Source of the DNA: Bacteroidota bacterium | Lineage (GTDB): Bacteria > Bacteroidota > Bacteroidia > Chitinophagales > Chitinophagaceae | Assembly (NCBI GenBank): GCA_023423015.1 | Contig: JAFAGE010000425.1 | Coordinates: 1 to 13,433 of the forward strand | Reading direction: 5' to 3' | Length of the DNA stretch: 13,433 bases | Shown: positions 6,710 to 12,323 of the stretch, in pieces | Position numbering within the stretch: the stretch's first letter is position 1 | Layout of the letters: every line of letters starts with the position of its first letter | Program-made: the position numbers and the translations under genes | Notes under the pieces: model-generated | What the model saw: only the letters and a program-made list of their open reading frames with translations | What the model was told of the DNA's origin: nothing | Database searches by the model: none

Positions 6710-9166
6710 TCAGCCATTCTCATTTTCTGTAAAATGCCGTTTCGTTGAGCGGAACAATCCTTTGCGTTTAGAGCCGCCCTCATTTTCGAAGTATGAGGCG
6801 CCGTACCCATATCCATAGCCGTATCCGTAACCATACTTGCCGGCTCCATAACCATAATAGCCACGAGAACCCTGGGCAATTACGTCGTTCACGAGCAGAC
6901 CCATATGAGGCAATTTCTTCTGTGAATAGAGATCTTCAATAAATCCAAGCTGCCGCTTGAATGTATATCGTTGTCTCACCACATATATCGTAGCATCGGC
7001 AAACTGGCTAAGCGTGAAAGCATCACTCACTAAACCAACCGGTGCAGTGTCAATAACTATCGCATCGAACTCCTGCCTCAGCCATGTGAACAATGTTGCG
7101 ATTTTCGGCGTCAACAATAATTCTGAAGGATTCGGAGGCACGGGTCCGCAGGGAATCACAAACAGATTGTCAATCTGCGGAACAACCTGTGCAAGGTCTT
7201 CCAGTTGTGCACTTCCAACAAGGTAATTGGTGAGCCCATAACTCATCGGAAGTGAATGACCCGCGAGAATTTTTGGTTTGCGTAAATCAAACTCGAGAAT
7301 CACTGTCTTCTTGCCTGATATAGCAAGCGTAGCACCAAGGTTGGTAGAAATGAATGATTTCCCTTCGCCGCTGAATGAAGAAGTAACGATGATGGTAGGT
7401 GCATCGGCTTTCTCTCCCAACACAAACCGAAGATTACTTCGCAATATTCTCATCTGTTCCGCTACGATGGTGCGCGAACTGTTTGGAAACAGCAACACTT
7501 TTTCATCTTCGCTGTGACCGATCTCTCCGATAACAGGAGTATTGGTTCCCTTGGTAATATCTGCCCGCGTTGTCACCTTGTCGTTGAAAATGTCTATTAC
7601 ATAAATGATGAGAACCGGGAGAACGAGACCAACCAGCAAAGCGATGCCATATATCTTCAGCGGAATCGGACTGATGAGTGTATAGAAGGTTAATGCGTTG
7701 TCGATGATGCGGGAATTCGAAATGGTTGAAGCCTGCGCAATCTCCGACTCTTCTCTCTTCTGCATCAGGTAGAGGTAAAGGTTCTGTTTAATTTCCTGTT
7801 CCCTTGCTCTTTCCCGGCTTAGCTTCTCACGTTCAGGTATCGAAGCGATTTCACGATTAATAGAACCACTCTGCGACTTTAACGCCCTGATATTATTCGC
7901 ATAAACCTTTTTGATGTTGCCCAGGTTTTGCAGCATTTTTACTCTTGCTTCCTCAATGCTCTTTTCGATATTCTTTACACCCGGGTGGTTTACAGTTGCG
8001 CCGGTCAGCAACTCTTTTTGCCTGTCGGCAACCAACCTGTTATATGCAGCTGTTAATTCCAGCAACGTCGGGTCTGTTAATCCAAGCGTAGATGGCACAA
8101 GTTCGAGACGCGTGGCTGGCTTGCTAACATAATCTTCAATAAGGTTTGCTATCTGGAACTGCAGTTCCTGCTGGCGGATATTTTCGGTGATCTGCGTAAG
8201 GTTGCCAAAGTACATCTCCGACTGTGTGGAAAGATCAATTACCTGCCTGCTGCTACGGAATTTTTGCAGATTTCCTTCAACACTGTCGAGCTGGCTTTCT
8301 ACAAGATCCAACCGGTCGTTGATGAACGTAAGAATTTTCCGGTTCATTTCATTCTTATCCTCAATTGCCGCATCGTTGTACTGATTCATAAGCTCATTGA
8401 GGATAGACGCTGCGAGCCTCGGATTTTCATGAATAAACGTAAGACTTAGTACGTTCGACTGGTCATTTGCAGGCCGCACATCCAGTCGCCCACGAAGAGC
8501 CATAGCAGCGTTTTCTACCGGCATGCTGGCAACTTCAAAATCGCGGAATATGTTGTTGGTGTAGTACGACTGTCTTGGCCTTATTTTGAATTTACCGGAT
8601 GGTGTAGTGAATTCCTGCCCAACATTGATAACTTCTTTATTTTCTGCGATTGTAAATGTTTGCCAATCCTGACTGAAATGCAGCACCAGGTTAACCGGCA
8701 ATAAGGTGTCTTTAAGACTAACAACCTCCAGGTCGAATGGTGTATCGGGGAATATGTTTGTTGACTTAACCTTACCCACAATAGCATAGCTCGTTTGCAG
8801 GTGCAGCGATCTCACCACGCGTTCCATCATTGAACGGGAAGTAAGAATAAGTATCTCGTTTTGTTTGTTGGTGTTTGCCTGGAAAAGTGCCATATCGGCA
8901 AACATATCCTGCCCACGGGTGCCGCCTGTTTTGTTGGACTCATTACGAATAAGCAGCGTTGACGACACACTGTATAGCGGCTTTGTATAGCGAAGGTATA
9001 ACCATGCCACTGCAAGTGAAATCACAATGGTTAACACAAACAACCAGATGAAATGGAAATACTTCCACAACACCTCTTTGGCGTTGATGCCCGACTGTTC
9101 TGCCTGCCTGTTCAGGTATGCACCAGGATTTTGATCTTTTTCCATCTGGTAATTAGCGTAACGCAT
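6710..9166 (-). CDS. wzc: Wzc-like polysaccharide co-polymerase with BY-kinase domain
   Basis: Inner-membrane protein that controls export and chain length of a secreted polysaccharide. The 818 residues comprise a first membrane segment (about 38-59), a long periplasmic Wzz/GNVR region with coiled-coil character (about 280-475), a second membrane segment (about 504-526) and a cytoplasmic bacterial tyrosine kinase domain. The kinase has Walker A SGEGKS (599-604), Walker A' ILEFDLRKP (623-631, Glu in place of the usual first Asp) and Walker B IVIDTAPVG (703-711). The C-terminus has ten tyrosines between 770 and 792 in a YG repeat, followed by a basic stretch; this is the expected autophosphorylation cluster. 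The start overlaps wza by 14 nt. A second Met at residue 8 lies just past the wza stop and is an alternative start. It is complete, with kinase and transmembrane parts fused as in proteobacterial Wzc. Confidence 0.94.
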   Translation of the reverse strand: MRYANYQMEKDQNPGAYLNRQAEQSGINAKEVLWKYFHFIWLFVLTIVISLAVAWLYLRYTKPLYSVSSTLLIRNESNKTGGTRGQDMFADMALFQANTNKQNEILILTSRSMMERVVRSLHLQTSYAIVGKVKSTNIFPDTPFDLEVVSLKDTLLPVNLVLHFSQDWQTFTIAENKEVINVGQEFTTPSGKFKIRPRQSYYTNNIFRDFEVASMPVENAAMALRGRLDVRPANDQSNVLSLTFIHENPRLAASILNELMNQYNDAAIEDKNEMNRKILTFINDRLDLVESQLDSVEGNLQKFRSSRQVIDLSTQSEMYFGNLTQITENIRQQELQFQIANLIEDYVSKPATRLELVPSTLGLTDPTLLELTAAYNRLVADRQKELLTGATVNHPGVKNIEKSIEEARVKMLQNLGNIKKVYANNIRALKSQSGSINREIASIPEREKLSRERAREQEIKQNLYLYLMQKREESEIAQASTISNSRIIDNALTFYTLISPIPLKIYGIALLVGLVLPVLIIYVIDIFNDKVTTRADITKGTNTPVIGEIGHSEDEKVLLFPNSSRTIVAEQMRILRSNLRFVLGEKADAPTIIVTSSFSGEGKSFISTNLGATLAISGKKTVILEFDLRKPKILAGHSLPMSYGLTNYLVGSAQLEDLAQVVPQIDNLFVIPCGPVPPNPSELLLTPKIATLFTWLRQEFDAIVIDTAPVGLVSDAFTLSQFADATIYVVRQRYTFKRQLGFIEDLYSQKKLPHMGLLVNDVIAQGSRGYYGYGAGKYGYGYGYGYGYGASYFENEGGSKRKGLFRSTKRHFTENENG

Positions 9167-9965
9167 TAATGGTTGTAATAATCACACTCAGCGCAGAAAC
9201 AATTCCAACCACGATGCTGATATTTCGGAGGTTTGCCTGATCTGTATTAGGAATTTTACGTTCGTTCATTTCTACATACACGATATCGTTCTGCCGAAGA
9301 AAGAAAAATGGTGAATTAAAAATATCGCCTTCGTTCAGATTCAATGTCGCTGTTTGTTTTACACCCGATGAAGTTCTGATCACACGGATGTTGTTTCGTT
9401 TTCCATAAACAGTGAGGTCGCCTGCAAGGCCAATGGCATCAAGGATAGAAACGCGTTCACTCGGTATTGAGAACGTACCAGGTCGCATCACTTCTCCAAG
9501 TACTGTTATGCGGTAGTTGAGAAGCCTGATCGAAACGATCGCAGAATCGATGTAGTGGCTCAGTCGCTGAGAAATAGAATCGGTAAGCATTGCACGCGTA
9601 AGGCCGGCAGCTTTCACACGACCTGCCAGCGGAAATGTAATCATTCCTGTTTCGTCGATGAGATAACCTTGTGCAGGGCCTGCGGAACCCATGCCTTCGC
9701 TGTTTCCCGAAGATGCCTGGGTAACAGGAGCCGCCTGGTTAAACAACCTTGCACTGGTTTCATTTGTCGTTGACACATGGACCGACAGGATATCACCTTT
9801 CTGGAAAATTGGCTGATAATCGGTGCCCATCTGCTGCAACACACTATCGGAGATATTCTTGAAATATATCGATTGCTCAGTGAGCTTCTTGGAGGAAACA
9901 CAGCCGACTAACCCCGAAATGAGTAGAGCGAAGATCCAAATGGCTGCATTTACAGGTAATTTCAT
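9153..9965 (-). CDS. wza: Wza-like polysaccharide export lipoprotein (BexD/SLBB)
   Basis: Outer-membrane-linked exporter partner of the Wzc-like protein encoded downstream. From ATG 9965 there is a compact lipoprotein signal (MKLPVNAAIWIFALLISGLVGC) with lipobox LVGC and acylated Cys22. A polysaccharide export (PES) domain follows with YQPIFQKGDILSVHV, then an SLBB-type domain (ITVLGEVMRPGTFSI, SILDAIGLAGDLTVYGKRNNIRV). A C-terminal hydrophobic helix of about 20 residues (NISIVVGIVSALSVIITTIN) ends the protein. At about 270 residues it is shorter than enterobacterial Wza, which is usual for Bacteroidota. An ATG at 9998, with a stop immediately before it, would add 11 residues (MSVRNPSIPLL); I prefer 9965 because it gives a normal short signal peptide. 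It is the first gene of the operon. Confidence 0.92.
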   Translation of the reverse strand: MKLPVNAAIWIFALLISGLVGCVSSKKLTEQSIYFKNISDSVLQQMGTDYQPIFQKGDILSVHVSTTNETSARLFNQAAPVTQASSGNSEGMGSAGPAQGYLIDETGMITFPLAGRVKAAGLTRAMLTDSISQRLSHYIDSAIVSIRLLNYRITVLGEVMRPGTFSIPSERVSILDAIGLAGDLTVYGKRNNIRVIRTSSGVKQTATLNLNEGDIFNSPFFFLRQNDIVYVEMNERKIPNTDQANLRNISIVVGIVSALSVIITTINALR

Positions 9966-10115
9966 AAGCAAAGGAATTGACGGGTTGCGAACGGACATTT
10001 ACAGCTTACTTTCACGTCGGGAGATAGCTTCGCCTCCTCAGTCACAGCCCAGTTTTTTGCAACTGATAAACGTTATTGTTAATGAATATCTTGTGCGCTT
10101 CCGGCACTGAGCAAT
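9966..10115 (-). promoter_or_regulatory. Distal part of the long wza leader
   Basis: About 150 nt between the leader terminator and the preferred wza start, with no convincing gene. Visible elements are a small hairpin with arms at 10020-10023 and 10034-10037 and an inner GC/GC step; on the minus strand it holds a purine-rich GAGGAGG run (10033-10039). A segment ATCAGTTG (minus strand, 10067-10060) is perfectly complementary over 8 nt to CAACTGAT in the upper part of the upstream terminator hairpin. A GTG-initiated frame here ends in TGA overlapping the wza ATG at 9965 by 4 nt, but its codons look arbitrary. The function is unknown; a structured leader is one possibility. Confidence 0.35.
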
Positions 10116-10157
10116 AAAAAAGGGCATAAATAAGCATCAGTTGATACTTTTACGCCC
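10116..10157 (-). terminator. Intrinsic terminator or attenuator in the wza leader
   Basis: On the minus strand the arms GGGCGTAAA (10157-10149) and TTTATGCCC (10130-10122) form a 9-bp stem, including one G-U wobble that exists only in minus-strand RNA. The interior GTATC/GATGC adds five further pairs (one also a wobble) around an AACT loop. Six U residues follow immediately (10121-10116). This is a textbook intrinsic terminator reading toward wza. No complete minus-strand gene lies upstream for it to terminate except the short leader ORF, and it sits before the first gene of the operon, which is the position expected for an attenuator. Confidence 0.65.
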
Positions 10158-10206
10158 AAAATGGATTTTCTATCAATGGTAAATGACTGATTATCCGGTT
10201 TTTCAT
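10150..10206 (-). CDS. Possible 18-residue leader peptide
   Basis: A short frame with ATG at 10206 and TAA at 10152-10150 encodes MKNRIISHLPLIENPFWA. Its stop codon lies inside the 5' arm of the terminator hairpin, so a ribosome finishing translation would physically block the hairpin. The frame begins only about 10 nt after the -7 promoter element, so the message would be leaderless or nearly so, which is tolerated in Bacteroidota. I recognise no family. The evidence is positional only; a chance ORF of this length is quite possible. Confidence 0.35.
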   Translation of the reverse strand: MKNRIISHLPLIENPFWA

Positions 10207-10215
10207 TGTTCCGGA

Positions 10216-10223
10216 CAAATATA
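10216..10223 (-). promoter_or_regulatory. Candidate -7 promoter element for the polysaccharide operon
   Basis: On the minus strand this reads TATATTTG, a perfect match to the Bacteroidota sigma-70 -7 consensus TAnnTTTG. Transcription would start around 10207-10212, at or just before the leader ATG. No good TTTG element is seen 19-21 bp upstream, which lowers confidence. An inverted repeat TCCGG/CCGGA (10194-10198 and 10211-10215) flanks the presumed start site and could be an operator. Confidence 0.4.
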
Positions 10224-10243
10224 CCAGAATTTACATATGCAGG

Positions 10244-11353
10244 ATGAGGAAATTGCTCCAAATAACATTGAGAAAACCGGTATCCTGGCTCGCCAGAAAA
10301 CTGTCTTCTTCTCCCCGGAAAAATGAAATTTTTTCGTCACTCACGCAGCTGCTCCACAACATCCGCGCAGGCAAACACGGATACCCCCCGGCAATCCCTT
10401 TCGACATTAACACAGCGAAATTCATCATCCTGTCCGACCAGCACAAAGGAGCAAAAGATGAGGCCGACGACTTCCGGAACACCGAAACCAACTACATGTG
10501 TGCCCTCCAGCACTACTACGATGAAGGTTTCACCTTCATCAACCTCGGCGATTGCGAAGAACTGTGGGAATGCTCACCCTCCGTGGTGATTGACAAGAAC
10601 CGGCTCACCCTGCTCGAAGAGGCCCAGTTCCAGGCGGTGGGCAGGTACCATCGCATTTTCGGCAACCACGACCTTGAGTGGAACTATGCCATCCAGCAAA
10701 ACCTTTTTCTCCGACCAATTTTCGGCCCCAGGCTCGAAGTGAAGGAAGGTTTGTTGCTTACTACCAGTTATAACGAAAAAACGTTTTCCATTTTCCTGGC
10801 TCATGGTCACCAGGGCGACCGCCGCAGCGATGGAAACGCTTTCAGCAAGTGGTTTGTAGCTGCTATCTGGACGCCCATCCAACGCTTCCTGGAGATCACT
10901 GTAGATGTGATCTCCGAATCATTTGAACTGGTGGATGAACATAACATCCTGATGTATGAATGGAGCGCCACGCAAGACAACCTGCTCTTCATTTCTGGTC
11001 ATACCCATAAACCCGTTTTTGCCTCGCTCGATCATATGGACCGTCTCGCTACGCAACTGCAACGTGCGCACGAAACTGGAAATGCCGACGACGTTGCAGC
11101 CATCGAACAGGAAATTGAACGCCGTAAGCAGGAATACCGCGGCAAGAAGATCATCAAAACCATGGCAAAACCATCGTATTTCAACAGCGGTTGCTGCTGC
11201 TATTCCGACGGGGACCTGACCGGGATTGAAATCGAAGGGGGATTTATCCGCCTCATTAAATGGCGCTGCAACGACGGAAAAGGAGACAAACGCATACTGG
11301 AAGAAGCCCCGCTCTATTACATTTTTGAGCAGCTTGGGGAACAGGAAAAGTGA
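10244..11353 (+). CDS. Calcineurin-like metallophosphoesterase
   Basis: The 369-residue protein carries all motifs of the dimetal phosphoesterase fold: DxH in ILSDQHKG (D65, H67), GDCEE (102-106, with Glu where many members have Asp), GNHD (140-143), the histidine segment LAHGHQGD (185-192) and GHTH (252-255). It therefore probably hydrolyses phosphoester or pyrophosphate bonds with two metal ions; the substrate is not evident. The N-terminus (MRKLLQITLRKPVSWLARKL) is basic and amphipathic and could touch membrane. A charged helical insertion (about 264-300) separates GHTH from the C-terminal strands, which contain a CCC triplet (317-319). It resembles the LpxH-like branch distantly but is longer. 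It is transcribed divergently from wza. ATG 10244 is the only sensible start; no strong promoter was found. Confidence 0.85.
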   Translation: MRKLLQITLRKPVSWLARKLSSSPRKNEIFSSLTQLLHNIRAGKHGYPPAIPFDINTAKFIILSDQHKGAKDEADDFRNTETNYMCALQHYYDEGFTFINLGDCEELWECSPSVVIDKNRLTLLEEAQFQAVGRYHRIFGNHDLEWNYAIQQNLFLRPIFGPRLEVKEGLLLTTSYNEKTFSIFLAHGHQGDRRSDGNAFSKWFVAAIWTPIQRFLEITVDVISESFELVDEHNILMYEWSATQDNLLFISGHTHKPVFASLDHMDRLATQLQRAHETGNADDVAAIEQEIERRKQEYRGKKIIKTMAKPSYFNSGCCCYSDGDLTGIEIEGGFIRLIKWRCNDGKGDKRILEEAPLYYIFEQLGEQEK

Positions 11354-11369
11354 AACATTTTTTGCCCTT

Positions 11370-11393
11370 CCGCCTAAGCTGAAGCTTCGGAGG
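11370..11393. repeat. REP-like imperfect palindrome
   Basis: The arms CCGCCTAAGCT (11370-11380) and AGCTTCGGAGG (11383-11393) are complementary at 9 of 11 positions around a 2-nt centre. It lies 17 nt after the phosphoesterase stop. There is no T-tract on either side, so it is not a standard intrinsic terminator, although it may protect the 3' end of the message. Confidence 0.5.
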
Positions 11394-11413
11394 ACAACTC
11401 TGCCTATGCCTTC

Positions 11414-11486
11414 TTCCATTCATCCTCCATTCATCTTCCATAAATTGTCCATTCTTCTGCCAGTTTGTGATGGACGATGAATGGAG
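11414..11486. repeat. 11-bp degenerate tandem repeats with inverted copies
   Basis: Four consecutive 11-bp units follow the pattern NTCCATTCATC (11414-11424, 11425-11435, then two diverged units ending at 11457). An inverted copy at 11470-11486 matches 11425-11441 at 16 of 17 positions, which would allow a long stem with a 28-nt loop. No spacers of CRISPR type are present. It lies in the non-coding gap between the phosphoesterase gene and the 2H protein gene. Confidence 0.6.
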
Positions 11487-11559
11487 CATCAACGTAGAAT
11501 CAACGTACCTGGAACAGGCATAAAAGCCTTATACAACAGTTTTGATTGCATCCTCTGGG

Positions 11560-11608
11560 TTCCCGCTTTCCGTTCTCCGTTCTGCGCTCTCCATTTCGCC
11601 CTCCGCCC
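11560..11608 (-). repeat. Seven in-phase heptamers, purine-rich on the minus strand
   Basis: Read on the minus strand, seven adjacent 7-mers run without a phase break: GGGCGGA, GGGCGAA, ATGGAGA, GCGCAGA, ACGGAGA, ACGGAAA, GCGGGAA. The shared pattern is roughly NNGGRRA. Similar but less regular purine-rich sequence continues to about 11640. Short open frames across this stretch have no protein-like character. Confidence 0.55.
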
Positions 11609-11650
11609 TCATTGCCCCGCCCGCACTTCTCCTATTCACCAAAAAAAGAA

Positions 11651-11682
11651 TTTGGTAGCTGCTAAATTATTTAGTATTTTAG
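11651..11682 (+). promoter_or_regulatory. Bacteroidota-type promoter of the 2H/radical SAM operon
   Basis: A TTTG element (11651-11654) is followed after 20 bp by TATTTTAG (11675-11682), which matches five of the six fixed positions of TAnnTTTG. Spacing and position suit a start site near 11688, about 12 nt before the ATG at 11700. The surrounding sequence is AT-rich, unlike the repeat array just upstream. Confidence 0.6.
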
Positions 11683-11699
11683 ACTAACAAATTTAGCTT

Positions 11700-12311
11700 A
11701 TGCAAAAGGTATCTTCCTCCATGCCGGGTTACAGGTTGAACGAATACCTCCTCGTGATCACGCCGAACGATGAACTTCGAAACCGGATCAGCGGCCTCAG
11801 AAAGGAATTTAACGACAGGTACAAACCATCCCTTCCTTTGAGTGGTAAGCCCCACATGGCACTCGTGCGTTTTGTGTCGTGGCAAATGCTTGAAGAAAAG
11901 ATGATCAACCGCTTTCAGCACATTGCGATGGGTGTAACACCATTCAAAATTGAACTGAGGGACTTCGGATCTTTTCCTACGCACTCCATCTACATACAGG
12001 TAGCAACACGTCTGCCGGTGCAGGGTCTTGTTAAAGAATTGCGTTCTGTTCAGAAGCTGATGAAAGCAGATCCTGATCACGACCCGCTGTTTATCTCTGA
12101 ACCATTTATTCCCATCGCACGCAGGCTGCAGCCCTGGCAATACGAGAAGGGATGGCTGGAATATTCGAACAGGCACTTCACTTCAAAAATGATTGCCGAT
12201 GGTATGCTGATGTTGAAAAGACCCCTGGGCGAAAAGCCTTACCAGGTGGTGCAACGATTTGAGTTTATGAATATGCCGGTTGCCACACGGCAGGGAGAAT
12301 TATTTTTCTAA
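11700..12311 (+). CDS. 2H-superfamily (2'-5' RNA ligase-like) protein with degenerate catalytic motifs
   Basis: The 203-residue protein has the two-lobed pattern of the 2H phosphoesterase/RNA ligase fold. The first motif KPHMALVRF keeps H52 but has Ala where Thr/Ser is expected. The second, expected as HxTxAR, reads PFIPIARRL (135-143), so the His and the Thr/Ser are replaced by F136 and P138. The downstream helix region WQYEKGWLEYSNRHF and the strand MLMLKRPL fit the fold. Active relatives open or form 2',5'- or cyclic phosphodiester bonds in RNA or nucleotides. Here catalysis is doubtful and binding without turnover is possible. The start ATG lies just after a good promoter. The next gene begins 12 nt after the stop, so the two are probably co-transcribed. 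Confidence 0.72.
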   Translation: MQKVSSSMPGYRLNEYLLVITPNDELRNRISGLRKEFNDRYKPSLPLSGKPHMALVRFVSWQMLEEKMINRFQHIAMGVTPFKIELRDFGSFPTHSIYIQVATRLPVQGLVKELRSVQKLMKADPDHDPLFISEPFIPIARRLQPWQYEKGWLEYSNRHFTSKMIADGMLMLKRPLGEKPYQVVQRFEFMNMPVATRQGELFF

Positions 12312-12323
12312 AAGAACTATAAG

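Noticed and set aside
9962..10039. A GTG-started frame ending in TGA that overlaps the wza ATG by 4 nt
   Set aside because: The overlap resembles translational coupling, but the start codon is weak, the purine run is too far from a GTG to act as a binding site in one reading, and the peptide shows no recognisable feature.
10079..10261. A 60-codon minus-strand frame across the wza leader
   Set aside because: It runs through the terminator hairpin in a different frame from the short leader ORF, shows no domain-like sequence and begins inside the phosphoesterase gene. The promoter element lies within it, so it would not be transcribed whole.
11354..11393. Intrinsic terminator for the phosphoesterase gene
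   Set aside because: The hairpin at 11370-11393 is not followed by a T-tract on the plus strand, and the T-run at 11358-11363 precedes it rather than follows it.
10919..11419. A 166-codon minus-strand frame opposite the phosphoesterase gene
   Set aside because: It is the antisense shadow of a well-supported gene with complete catalytic motifs and runs into the palindrome; no family character is seen.
11414..11486. CRISPR array
   Set aside because: Units are 11 bp, adjacent without unique spacers, and partly inverted; no cas genes are present.
11481..11687. A 68-codon plus-strand frame in the repeat-rich gap
   Set aside because: It spans the heptamer array and the promoter elements, with low-complexity residues rich in Pro, Arg and Phe that follow from the repeat composition.
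11679..12176. A 165-codon minus-strand frame opposite the 2H-fold gene
   Set aside because: Antisense shadow. The plus-strand frame has the promoter, fold motifs and operon context.
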